Source: Cyclina sinensis
Taxonomy: Eukaryota; Mollusca; Bivalvia; Venerida; Veneridae
Direction: 5' to 3'
NCBI GenBank assembly: GCA_012932295.1
Contig: JAAONU010000001.1
Span: 40,038,780-40,102,779 of the forward strand
DNA: 64,000 nucleotides
Shown here one piece after another: positions 32,965-45,000 of the stretch. The translations under genes and the position numbers were made by a program. The notes under the pieces are model-generated. The model was not told the origin of the DNA, made no database searches, and worked only from the letters and a program-made list of their open reading frames with translations. Within the stretch, counting starts at the first letter, position 1, and each line of letters starts with the position of its first letter.

Positions 32965-35337
32965 AACTTCAACTTAATACTGCCAAAAGTCAATACTGAC
33001 TATACTAGGCAGGCGAATGTCAGGAACATTTAGAATTATAAAAGTTAATAACAAAGAAAACAAGATTTAACTGAAGATCTTACTTAAACATTTATTTTAA
33101 GTACTTTAAAATCTATAAAACTTGTTTAGTCCACTGATAAAAGCTGGCACAGTTGGGGTAGCCTTAATCTCGGTCGGTAATTCGTTCCAGAGTCGTATAG
33201 TCCTTGGGAAGAATGAGTTCATGTGATGTTGTGTTTTTGATTGTGGAATGAGGAATTTGCTGTTTCTTGTGTTTGTAAGGTGATTGTGATCAACATTGAC
33301 CTGATTGTTTTTTATTTTGTGTAGCATGACCAGGCTGGCATGGTTTCGCCTTTGTTCTAAAGTTGACCATTTTAGTTCTTTGATCATGTTTGTTACACTG
33401 CTTGTATAGTGGTAGTCATTATGAACGTACCTTGCAGCTGACCTCTGGACCATTTCTATTCTGTGTGTGAGATATTTTTGCCATGGATGCCATATGGTTG
33501 AGCAGTATTCAACCTGTGGTCTTACATATGTTTTGTATGCTGCTTCTTTGAGTTGTTTGTTTTGTGTTTTGATGTTTCGTCTGATGAACCTTAAGCTGTT
33601 TTTTGCTTTGTTTGTGATATTGTTTATGTGGGATGACCAGTTTAGGTTTCTACTTATTGTAACTCCTAAGTATTTTGCATTTTCTGTGGTTTTCAGTTTA
33701 GTGTTATGTAGGGTGTAAGGAAAGATGACCGGTTTCTTTTTCCTGTGTATTCTGAGAACTTCACACTTGTCAGGGTTGAATTCCATTGACCATTCTTTTT
33801 CCCATATTTCAAGGTTGTGCAAATCATTTTGTAAGGTTTGTGCAGATGCTTGTGATTTAATTGTTAAATAAACTATGGTGTCGTCGGCAAATAGACGCAC
33901 CCGGCTCCTGACACTTCCTGGTAGGTCATTGATGTATGCCAGAAAGAGACATGGACCTAAGACCGATCCCTGCGGGACACCAGAAAGCACAGGGAGCCTG
34001 TCAGAGACCTTGTTTTCCACTAGTACTTGTTGTGATCTGTTTTTGAGAAAGTTTTGTATCCATGAACTGATGTGTGGATGAACTCCCATGTGTTTCAGCT
34101 TGTGTATGAGTTTGTGGTGGTCTACTTTGTCAAAAGCTTTACTGAAATCCATGACTATGACATCAGTTTGTTGACCTTGATCAAGGTTGTCAGCTATTTC
34201 TTGTGTGAAGCCAATGAGCTGTGTCTCACAGCTATGTTTTGACCTGAATCCATGTTGCTGTGGGCAAAGTATGTTGTGTTTGTCAAAGTAATCCATTATG
34301 TTTGAAACAATGATGTGTTCCATTAGTTTTGATGCTATACATGTGAGTGATATTGGTCTGTAATTGCTAGGTTTTGATTTTGACCCTTTTTTGTATGCTG
34401 GTGTGATGATGGCATGTTTCCAATCCTTAGGAACAATACCTGTGTCTAGTGATCTTTGGAATATGATTTTAAGGATTGGTGCTATCTCTGTGTGTAGCTC
34501 TTTGAGTAACCTAGGTGAAATCTCATCTGGACCTTGGGCTTTGTGGGGGTTTAGTCCTGTCAACAACTTATCAACTCCTTGAACTGAGATGGATATTGGA
34601 GCCATGGGCGGGTGACCAAGTGATGACATTGAGCTTTTAGTTATTTGTTTGAGACTGAGTGGTGAATGCTTTGAGAAAACTGATTCAAACTGTTTGTTAA
34701 GTATGTTTGCCTTTGACACTGGGTCACTGTAAGTATGCCCATCAGAGCTGAGTGGTGCAATTCCTATGTTTTCAGTTTTTTTGTGTTTACTAAAGTTGTA
34801 GAACTTTTTCTTATGACCTGGATCTGTATTATCTGAGAAGATGATTGACTCTAGATATGACCAATAAGCATTTCTTATTTGTTTTTGCACTGATGCCTTA
34901 AGATGTTTGAATTTCTTTATGTTCTGACAATTCTGTGACCGAGACCTTTTTATTTTTGTGAAGAGTTTATTCCTTTTCCTAATCTGTTTAACAATATCGT
35001 GAGTAACCCATGGTAAATCAGCTTTATTTTTGCATTGTCTTGACGGTATGTGTTTGGATGATAACCTTTTGATCTCAGCTTTGAACGTGTCCCATAATTG
35101 GTTTGGGTCTTCATTTTGATTTTGGTTGAACGTACTACTGAAAGTGACCAAGTCATTTTTGAAGTCAGACCAGTTTGCTTTCTTGTATGATTTGACCAGT
35201 CGAGGGGTTTGCCTGATTCGCCCTCTTTTGACCTTAAGTTCATGGAAGACTATATCATGGTCTGATGTACCTAAGCTTGGTAAGACTTTTGTGTCATGAA
35301 CGTGACCCGGAGCGTATTTAACGTCTATTGTTTTGTA
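32965..35337 (-). mobile_element. 5'-truncated CR1/L2-like LINE retrotransposon
   Basis: Minus-strand element. The coding region starts abruptly near 35337, next to double stops, within the endonuclease C-terminus. It runs through an intact reverse transcriptase to the stop at 33106. A 3' region ends in GTTGAAGTTGAAGTT-type short repeats (32965-32990), the kind of tail CR1-superfamily elements carry. The inserted copy looks young because its long frame is unbroken. Confidence 0.85.
33106..35337 (-). CDS. LINE endonuclease tail plus complete reverse transcriptase
   Basis: Non-LTR retrotransposon polyprotein, responsible for target-primed reverse transcription of the element RNA. The frame opens at about 35337 with endonuclease C-terminal residues including SDHDIVFHEL (the SDH motif). 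A start codon at 35151 would give 681 residues. In order: a basic linker, GLNPHKAQGPDEISP, an NYRPISLTCI block, QHGFRSKHSCETQ, VMDFSKAFDKVDH (motif A, catalytic Asp), SGVPQGSVLGP (motif B), RLFADDTIVY (motif C, both Asp present), then the KYLGVTI thumb and a C-terminal region with EYCSTIWHPW and LWNELP. All RT catalytic motifs are intact and there is no internal stop. The missing endonuclease core and 5' end make this copy non-autonomous. The truncation abuts another LINE fragment of a different family running the other way. Confidence 0.9.
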   Translation of the reverse strand, partial: YKTIDVKYAPGHVHDTKVLPSLGTSDHDIVFHELKVKRGRIRQTPRLVKSYKKANWSDFKNDLVTFSSTFNQNQNEDPNQLWDTFKAEIKRLSSKHIPSRQCKNKADLPWVTHDIVKQIRKRNKLFTKIKRSRSQNCQNIKKFKHLKASVQKQIRNAYWSYLESIIFSDNTDPGHKKKFYNFSKHKKTENIGIAPLSSDGHTYSDPVSKANILNKQFESVFSKHSPLSLKQITKSSMSSLGHPPMAPISISVQGVDKLLTGLNPHKAQGPDEISPRLLKELHTEIAPILKIIFQRSLDTGIVPKDWKHAIITPAYKKGSKSKPSNYRPISLTCIASKLMEHIIVSNIMDYFDKHNILCPQQHGFRSKHSCETQLIGFTQEIADNLDQGQQTDVIVMDFSKAFDKVDHHKLIHKLKHMGVHPHISSWIQNFLKNRSQQVLVENKVSDRLPVLSGVPQGSVLGPCLFLAYINDLPGSVRSRVRLFADDTIVYLTIKSQASAQTLQNDLHNLEIWEKEWSMEFNPDKCEVLRIHRKKKPVIFPYTLHNTKLKTTENAKYLGVTISRNLNWSSHINNITNKAKNSLRFIRRNIKTQNKQLKEAAYKTYVRPQVEYCSTIWHPWQKYLTHRIEMVQRSAARYVHNDYHYTSSVTNMIKELKWSTLEQRRNHASLVMLHKIKNNQVNVDHNHLTNTRNSKFLIPQSKTQHHMNSFFPRTIRLWNELPTEIKATPTVPAFISGLNKFYRF

Positions 35338-35365
35338 ATTGTGTTATTATCTATTTTATAACAGT

Positions 35366-36180
35366 GATGTCATAGATTAGAACTATTCGATAAAGTTAAA
35401 GTGCCAATTCAAAGTTATGGTTCAGAAGTATGGAGTTACCTGGAAGATGGTAAACTAGAACCAGTCCATTTACAATACATGAAGCAACTTCTTGGAGTAA
35501 GAGTAATTTTATTTACGGCGAACTTGACTGATTACCTTTACAACTCTATAGATTTATTTCTGTTATCCGTTAATGGTCAAAAGTTATTATATTAGAGAAT
35601 AGACAATTTTTTACGATTGTCTGTAGATTTACAGAATCATCCAGATACGAAAATGTGGGCAATTTATGTCAAAAGAATATTAGAAAATTATTGTTTAATG
35701 AAGTTTGGAGCACTCAAGGTGTAGGGAACATAAATATGTTTTAAAGTCTTTTCAAGCAAAGGGTAAAAGATAATTTTATTCAAAATTGGAATGATCAGTT
35801 AAGATACAACTTAACCTTTTTCAGTGCTGGTTTTGGATTTAATCGATACCTTGATACTATTCAAGTTATTAAATATAGATACGTCTTAACAAGACTTAGA
35901 ACATCCAGTCACAGGTTAGAAATAGAAACAGGACATTGGACAAAACCTCACATAACGCCAAGATCAGAACGTAAAGTCAGATGTGTAATATCTTGGAAGA
36001 TGAATTTCATTTCATCCCAGGATGCCCTATTTGCCGTGAACTTACACTAAAGTACATAAAAAAGTGTTACTGGAAAAGACTGAATTTTCCAAAATTTATA
36101 GAATTATTTAAATCTGATAACTAAAGAGAAATGAGAAATTTATCGATGTTTATTTTTCATGCATGAAGAAAAGAGATGAA
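35366..36180 (+). pseudogene. 3' fragment of the first LINE family
   Basis: The plus-strand frame opens ELFDKVKVPIQSYGSEVW followed by the KLEPVHLQYMKQLLGV block, matching the thumb/post-RT region of the LINE at 10081-12890. The middle is broken by stops and shifts. Near 35990 it resumes with ILEDEFHFIPGCPICREL, the zinc-knuckle end of the family. The RT palm is absent. It meets the 5' end of the minus-strand LINE within about 30 bases. Confidence 0.8.
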
Positions 36181-37185
36181 ATGTATACACTAGACAGTAA
36201 TTTCAAATGTTACGTTTCTTTTCTTAACCCGTTCCACGCCAGCACGCCCCCAGCCCCCTCCCCACCGAATTGTGATAACATTCTGTAACAATTACTGTGT
36301 TGGCAATTTCTGTAGTTACTTACTTCAAATATTTTTATGAAGTTTCAACTTTTTAACAGCTACCTCTTTGTTAAAAGATTTCGCAGTATATAAATCTCAT
36401 AATTTCTTTTATGCAGCACATAAAACTTTTATAGTGTAATGATTAAATGTTTAATAAATGGATAATGCACGATTAATGTAATGCACGATCTTACTTTTTT
36501 TACAATTTCTTTGTTTTGGCAAGCATCATATAAATTTCTTAACAGTAAAAAAATGGGAAACATATTTTAACCATTTCAACAATTTATACTACACAACTCC
36601 TAGAAGTAAAAATACATTCCTTTTTATATAAATTTTGTGTTATTTTTAAACAATATTTCATTACAGAAACAACTCTTAGTTATACTCTGGGTAGATCGTC
36701 CTTATTTATCTGACATAGTCATGGATTGACACCTGACCGATTTTTAAAAAATCACTGAATATCACTTTTATATATACCGCATAATAAACCTATTCAAGGA
36801 AATGTTTTATTGAAAAGTTAACACAGTGTAAATTTCTCAACCATTATTAAAATATCTAGCCCTTATCCAGATCTAAGTGATAGTCAACTCTGAAAATAAC
36901 TTAAGAACACTGAATCTGCTAATCTAAGATGAACTGCCATCTATAGAATATGTCTTAAAAATGTCATGTTTTTCTTGTATCAATTACTTTTGCAGACAAC
37001 ATGATTAAATTGAGCACCTCACGCAAAACAAAAAAGTCTAGTTTCCTTTTTAATAGCTTTTCCGTACCCCTTTACAAATAACAAATAAATTGTTCTAATA
37101 AATTAAATGAATATGTGAAAGTAATTTCGATAATAATTATTGATAGTTCTAAATAATTATGTTCCAGACATACTTAATACATCTC
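36181..37185. other. No recognised feature
   Basis: AT-rich sequence with a small GC-rich patch at about 36236-36265. I see no supported frame or repeat. Confidence 0.4.
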
Positions 37186-37189
37186 ATGT

Positions 37190-37520
37190 TTCTAAATGAA
37201 TATGTACCTGTCAAACTGATAAAAATTCATAGTTTTAAATGAACATGTACCAGTTTTACCGATAAAAATTCATAGTTCTAAATGAATATGTACCAGTTTT
37301 ACCGATAAAAATTCATAGTTTTAAATGAATATTTGCAAGTCATACCGATAATAGTTCATATTTTTAAATTAATATGAACCAGTCATACCAATGATACCTC
37401 ATGCCAGACATACCGATAAAAGCTCATTTTCTTAATTAATATGTACCAGACATACCGAAAAAGGTTATGTTACTGAAAGTATATGTACAAGACAAACCTA
37501 AAATATTTTATGTTTCTGGA
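37190..37520. repeat. 43-bp minisatellite
   Basis: About seven imperfect units of GAATATGTACCAGTTTTACC and GATAAAAATTCATAGTT text follow each other, regular at 43 bp between 37198 and 37330 and more degenerate to the right. The tract lies just downstream of the receptor-like pseudogene. Confidence 0.8.
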
Positions 37521-37609
37521 TATGTACCAACTGTACCGAGTGTATAACGTCACTGGATGAATTGCTGTTTTTAGAACGTGTAATCGACCGTCCTGCATCA
37601 TGAACATTT

Positions 37610-38870
37610 TCAAATAGTTGCTGATATAAATGCTGTGAATAAAAGTACAGTATTCCACTCAATGGAGAGCCAGAAGCATTCTTTGTCCAAATAACTTGAT
37701 GCAATTCTTCCAAACTTTTCTTTTCCATTTGCTCTGGGCATACCCGGATTTCCTTGAATATCAGAATTAAACGTTCTATCTGTGAAATTGTTCTTCTTTA
37801 TTCTGAAGGCAAACATACACTTAAGTATTTTTGAATGGTTTATTGCAGAATCAGCGTGGTACAGGGCTACGCTCCAAATGTTACACCCGATTTTTAGAGC
37901 ACTGCCAATCATTTGAAGGCCTATATATGCAACAATAATGGGAACACCTTCCGATGTTTTTGGGAGAGAGCTATTTACGATCGTGAAAAACACGACCAGT
38001 GTAAGAAACACAGTATTACTAAGTGATATTCGTTCTCCACTGTCAACCGGAAGCAGAAATGATATCGTGTTGATGGTTGAGGTCAACACAACAGGCACTA
38101 CTACATTTACAATCGTGTACAGCAACCTTCGTTTGACTGTAAATCTGTACTGAATGGTAGTAAAATTGTGTGTAGTTATCATATGTGATAGGAAACCGTG
38201 TTCGTTCCCAGCTGAAGAGATCCCATTCTCCGCTCTGCTTATAAAATTTAAGAGGATTTTCTGCTTCTATATCATTATTAAAGTTTACAAAATCCAACTC
38301 ACGGTCATTGTGTGCCCATGAAGTAAATTTAAATTCAATTACCTGGGTGTCAAAAGGGTATTCGTATATACTATATATTCAAATGCACACCAACTTCGAC
38401 GTTCAAATATGGCCATCCTTTGACTACACCGTCATGTTGAACCGTGACTCCGTGCACTGGTTCAATAAAGGTAAGCAGTCCTTCATCATGTGAAACATTT
38501 ATGTCTGGCAACCATACTGATTCTGATCTTATAGAAAATTTAGTAAGATTTTTGAAATCTGAAATACTAGTATTCCATTGCAGATATTCGTCGGTCCACT
38601 GTAAAGCTAGAATGATTCTTGTGTTCACTATTTTTCTTTCATGTCCAAATAATCTAATGATACTAAAGACATACTAAAGTTAACTACAACTGGTCTGTTA
38701 AAATTGCCCACAGGAAATAGATGCTTTGAATATCCAGAGAATAGCTTAGATATAAAGTCACCATTTTTATCAGCAATATGACCAGTTAAAGGTCCAGTAC
38801 TTATCCATAGCTGGCTAAATGTCAGCTTGAGTAAGACAAATTTAAAGCAAGTTGACATTTTTATCAGCAT
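37610..38870 (-). pseudogene. Intronless nicotinic acetylcholine receptor-like pseudogene
   Basis: Cys-loop ligand-gated channel sequence, whole length, without introns on the minus strand. It starts at 38870 with a hydrophobic signal-like start, then the ligand-binding domain (FSMSLVSLDYLDMKEK, LQWTDEYLQWN, SVWLPDINV, YPFDTQ, SGEWDLFSW), TM1 (LLYTIVNVVVPVVLTSTINT), the GERISL pre-TM2 segment and TM2, TM3 (VPIIVAYIGLQMIG) and TM4 (ECFWLSIEWNTVLLF), with the stop at 37610. The frame breaks three times: a lost A in an A-run near 38628, an indel near 38360 beside the Cys loop, and another near 38170 before TM1. The second Cys of the Cys loop reads Ile. Bivalve genomes carry many such receptors, including intronless ones, so this is probably a dead retrocopy. 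I see no poly-A remnant. Sequencing error could explain a single break but hardly three. Confidence 0.85.
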
Positions 38871-39049
38871 AAACTAAATCCCTTTTTGTTACATTGACAG
38901 ATTTTGAACCAGATGTGATGTACGAGTAAATCGAAAGGCTGTAAAAACACGCCACTTGATGACACGACTGACACTCTAGACCAATGAATTTTCCATTTTC
39001 AAAATGTATGATGACGATTGTCGTTCTGGTATAGATTTCCAATTAGTTG

Positions 39050-42000
39050 AGTCTGATAGGGATTGTTCTTGTCCTTTCGCACTGATGTTGTTGAGTTACA
39101 AGTTCTAGAATACCCAAAATAATGAGGAAAGTGGCAGTAGCATATACTTTACGACAGCTTTTTTCAACATTGAAAATATTGTTGAACAGATAAAGTCAGG
39201 TCCAGTTATTCTCATATTTGACAAGGTCAAAATATGAAAAGAAACGATAAAAGAAAATTTCCGTAAAATATATATAAATTAAAATATGTCTTATCCAAAA
39301 AGCAACAATTTCTCTGTAACTACACAGTTCAAAAACTGGAATGCCAACACATTTTCATTTTCATTCACATGTGAACATTTCAGGATATTTCAAGACGTAA
39401 CAACTCTGTACTCTTCAGATAAGAAATTTACATAAATAAACAATTTAACTCTACCTATTTGTGGGCCTTTCATGGTATTTTTGTATCTTGTAGATCTTTT
39501 TTGAAAATGTTGTCATGAAACGGTTTAAGATGGTAGACAAACTGATCAAATTTAAGTAGCTACTATATACAGGTAAAGAATAGGCAATAGTTTAGCTGCC
39601 GTCTTGGTCGTATCTTAGTCGCAGTCTTGGATTTGAACAGCTAACCTTTGCCATGTTGCGAAGGTTTTATGTCTTGTAGATATGTATAATGTCTATAATT
39701 TTAAACAGATTTCAAGAACTTATTTTGCCAAATATAATTAGCTGCCTTGAGTAGTAATGGTATTGATATGGTGGTACGTTTTCATAATTAAGAGATGGAT
39801 GTCTTTTTTTCCGATGTCTTTTTATATGATTTACAAATCTGCATTTATTTTTGTACAGTGAATATCATATTATTTTTTTTTGGTAATTTCAGTAATGTTT
39901 CTATGTAAAAGTTAGGCTGTAGACATATTTGTCTCTGAAGTGAACTTATCGCAGAACAACGGATATTTAATGAGTTATATCTTACAAGTGATGATATTGG
40001 CACAGCTTTCCAACACGTGGATACACATTTGTATTGTTGTTTAAAAGTGGGGGTTTTTTTCTAATTGAAATTCTGTTAGATTAATTACAACAGAAGTCCA
40101 AGTATTAATATATATCGACCTTCGTGTTTGGTGTATCTTTTGAAGCTATTATGTTAGATAATAATAATAACATTGTATAAAAACAATAACTGAACCGTGA
40201 GCATCTCAAAGCAGGCTTAGGTTATATAGAACGTTACCTATAAACTGACCATTAGAATCTGTCATAAAACAACATATTCTCCATCAATTATACAGTTCGA
40301 GTTTCTTTTGTTATTAGTCTCTTTACAACTGATTTTCTATTGATTTCCTACCAATTATATGAAAATATGACAAAGATTCTGTAGTGCGTTATTGTAATGT
40401 TTGATCTTGAACTGATTCGAAGTTGGGACATCGACTTATTAATAAAAGAACGGTTTTACACCTATTGATTCGACTCTTTCGTTGTTTGATTGAAATAAAT
40501 GATAATGTCTATCATTACTGTCTTTCAATAAAAAAAATGTAATAAAAACTTCGTTAGTCCATGAAATCATAATATTGGTTTGCATTAAAATTCAGTTGAT
40601 TCGGTTTGGATCGTGTTCCATGGTGTGAGAAGCAGACAAACAGAAGCTGTAATTTTTTTTCATTTTTTTTTTCTTTTACGAAAATAGCAAAAAAATCATA
40701 ATCAGCTGAGACCAACTTTCATTCTCAACACTTTTTCAGAACTTTTAACTCAATTTGGAAAAAAGTGACAACTGCATTTGTTCTCCACATCTCCACATCC
40801 AGGTACCGGCCCGCTTGAAGTGGCATTTTACCGTTATCATCATACAAAATCTGTGTTTCAGAATGAGAAAATATTTCCTTTTTTGTAAGCATTGTGGGTA
40901 CCACAACTAAATTTGAAACTGTAACTGGTGACCAGGCTTTGAAATTGTGTATTTTTTTCCATGTCCATAAAAATTACACGTGAAAGATGTGTTTTCAGAC
41001 ACATCAGTTCGCTGTCTTTCATCTTCATCTTTTCAAAATATTTCTACCAATTTACAGATGTATATGAGTTTCTACCAATTTACAGATGTATCTGAGTTTA
41101 TCATTAGCAGAGATAGGACTAGATGAAATGAACGGGATAAAAAAATCTGGCATCAAAATCCAACGAATGGAAAATGAGTAGGTATGCAGTCTGAGAACAA
41201 TGACGTTACGAAAAGAAATTCTATTTCCAACCTATGAATAAAAGACAACGTTCTTCTGTGGTGATACAGTCACCCGTTTTATGTACAGATAGTGCAGGCT
41301 GGCCGCCTTTGTACTCAATATCAAAATTTATTTCTTTTATGGAGAAACAAAAAGAACCTCCCCCACCACCCCAAACAAAAAAAAGAAGAAAATTAACGTT
41401 GTTCGATTGTCATAGGCTATAATTTTTATAGAAGGTTTTTTTATCACTAGCTAGCACTCCCTCGCATTTAATGTGTTTAGAATTTTTAAAAAATGAACCT
41501 TGATGTATTAGTATGTCGCCTGTAGTATCATTTATCCAGAAAAATATGTCGACATAGACATTTTGTCAACACCTTTATCATTATATAATTTCAGTTATTC
41601 AAATACGTGAAGTCCTCACCTAATTCTTATTCATTTCTTTGGGCAAAACGACACCACTAAACAATTAAAATCATAATTAGAAAAAAACGGAAACTGGGAG
41701 AGGTGAAATTTGTGAATTCGAAAAAGATAACCATCTTAATATGATAGTAAAACGCATTAAAAACAGCATGTTATTCACACAAGAGTCATTCCTCGTCCTT
41801 TAGGGAAAGTGGGTTTGCATTGCATTTAAATAACAAAACAAATTTGCTGAAAGCATGTTCTGTCTTAATGCGTCATTTCACGTTCAAATATTTTGGTTTC
41901 GGTGCATCAGTGTTTAACTGCGATAATAAGAACAGATCAAACGGAGTAAAAAATCTAGACTTTTTTAGAGAAGGGGATATCGAACGATATTCTCAACAAA

Positions 42001-45000
42001 CCACGTACTGATCTTTCTCTTCTCTATGTATTCTTATTTATTCTTCTTTTAATCCTTTTCATCTCAGTTTAGGAACGACTTTACCAGCTATTTACATATT
42101 CTACCACGCTTTTTTACATTTTCCTATGATCGCTTATATCTCACGACTTTTTGACTTATATAATATTAGCACGTTTGTATACAAAACAAATTACAATTTT
42201 GTTGTCGTTACTGTCTTTCGATTTTCTTTTAAAAGACCACGATGAGAGTGTATTAATTGTATTGCGTTTTATCAGATTTAGATAAAAATCCACAAAAACT
42301 GCAGATTTAAAGGTCGTAAATTTTCTGAATTTTCTACAGGTATTTGAACATAGATATTTACTTATAACGAAAACTTTTAAATGAACAGAAATCGTAACAA
42401 AGATGGCGTTCCTGCACATGTACAATAAAGTACGTCTACAATCAGACGTGTCTTGATTTTATTTTATTTCTATAATTTTTGTAACAAAATAGGACCAAAG
42501 GTTTAAATAAACAGACGGAAGAACCACTTGGTGAATTATCATATTATCCTAAAGTATCACTTTTGAAGTTACGAAAATACAGCATTTCCAAGAAATAAAT
42601 GCAAACAAAACATCTGCTTCCTCTTTGAAAATTGACCTTGTCTTTATTGTCTGTGCACATTGTGTCATTCAAGTTTTTCGTAAAACGAGTGACAAAGGAC
42701 ATGACTGTGTTATTAATTCAGAAAAATTTCAGAATTAATTAAGTTATCAAAAGCACTGTTGATTATTAAGTATTTTCTTCTAAGATTTTTTGTTATCATA
42801 TAAAAAATACAAGTTTATCTGACATTAGTCATATAACGTTTTTATACATCATGAAAACAACCCGGAGCGGAAATAGTTTTCTGTTTTGAATTTATCCCCT
42901 GGCAAAGCAACTTGTCCGACTCACCAAGCAATATCTCCTTTTAAATATTTATATGAATTAAATATTTACATAAAATTAAAGTACTAGTAACTCATTTGGA
43001 AAGTTGCAACATTGGTGTTTGGATGTACCTCTCTGCATGTCAACTGTCAAACGGCATAACAAAACGCATAATATGAAGGTAAGAAACAACTATATATTTT
43101 CAAGATTGGGTGCAGCAATGATATCTAGTTCACTAAAACGTTATCATCGTCAATCATTACAAACATCTACACTTATATGCTCAGTTCTACTTAGAATCAA
43201 TCATCTTGGCGTAAAATGCTGTGATTTACATAACTATAAAATGTTGATTTACATGTAAACTAGCGTCAAATGTTAATTTACATGTAAACTAGCGTCAAAT
43301 GTTGATTTATATGTAAACTAGCGTCAAATGTTGATTACACGTAAACTAGCGTGAAATGTGGAGATTAACGTATAAACTAGCGTGTAACGTTGTGATTAAC
43401 ATATAAACTAGATCGAACGTAAATTATATATATAAAATGATAATTAACATTGTCAAAGCCATAGAAAAGCAAATGTAAATATTTAAATGTTTATTTATTT
43501 CCTAGATATGTTTATTTTCTAGATATAACCCCTTTATTGATATTTTCAAATATTTTGCATGATACATTTTGAATTTTCGGTAAACGGACATTAACCACTC
43601 GGATATGAGCCTCTCGCCTTAATTTTTGTTCATGTGGACATTAACGCCTCGGTTATTTTGTTAAAGCAGGCATAAAGCCCTCGATTTGTTAAAGCAGACA
43701 TTAGGCCCTCAGTAGATTGTTCAAACTGCGCTTATTTTTTTGCATGAGAGAAAAACTATGTATTTGTTTAATATACTGGTAGTTTTGTCCGGAAAAAAAG
43801 ATTTTGGAGCAGCCGTATTATCACTTTAATGAAAGCAAATCACAGATTTTTAATTTTGTTTTAAGTAGTACACACTTAAGGGGCACATATTATGGTATTT
43901 GATTATCAGTACCATTTTGAGAAATACTCAAAAACTTATTTCAGATTAATGTACCATGTAAACAGATCGAAAGTGACTTCATTTTGAGAAATACTCAAAC
44001 ACTCATTTCAGATTAATGTCAAATAATTCACGCTTACCATAGAAAATCCCCAATGCATTTCTTATTATCATTCCTTTGCTAACTTTTTTTATAATTTCAC
44101 ATATGGAGCAACATGTTTTATAAATATATGATAAATGCATGTAATCAAACATCCCAATATTTTTATTTGATACACATGAGGCATTCTCGTCTACAAATAT
44201 CGTTTCCGGTTCCTACAATATAATTGTGTTAATAATCCTGTACTGATTCAGGGCCTTCACTGAGACCATCTCAATTAAGGCCATGACTGATTCAATACCT
44301 ATCTAAAGCCCATCACTTAGTGTCCGTGTGCCATGGTTAATTCGTGCTGTTTTAATGAGATAGTATAATGTGCTAAGAGAATAGAACATTGTTCGGAGGA
44401 TCAATTTAGATTACATGTTCCCTTAAAATATTTTCTTGTTCCAACAAGATATTATCTTGTTTCATCAAAATAATATTTTGTTTCCACAAGAGAAAGAGAA
44501 AACGGATGTCAAAATAATATAGATAGCTTGTCACTCCTCGTAGTTAAGGGAGATAATTTTAAACTGTGTCTTACTCAATGAAAACCAAAAGTAACCTTTA
44601 AAGGTCAATATGAAAATTAAAAAAAAAGAATTTTGATACACAAACTGCTTGAAGGCTTTAATAATCTTTAAAGTTATGTTGACCTGTCTCCTTCAAAATA
44701 AATAGAGAAGAACAATTTATCAATCTGGTTGAATGAAAAGAGAACTGTGTTCGCTGAAATTCGACAAGAAAGTTAATAATCTGTAATAAACACGGTCAAA
44801 ACTCTTCAAATTGTTTTTTTTCACGCACACTTTTCTGACATTTATATGACTTTTATGCCGATTCAAGTGCCCGCATTAAATATTATATATGTATTTACAA
44901 ACCACATATGTAAAAGTTGTCCATCCCGCCGGAAGAAAATGAATTATAAAACATAACATTATAGTTAAATATTCAAAGAAATCAACCTATGTTCCCTAAG

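Noticed and set aside
41234..41422. 62-codon plus frame with a PPPPP and KKRRK stretch
   Set aside because: No family recognised, no splice partners, and the composition reflects a local C-rich/A-rich stretch.
42156..42425. 89-codon minus frame
   Set aside because: No motif, AT-driven composition, no neighbouring exons.
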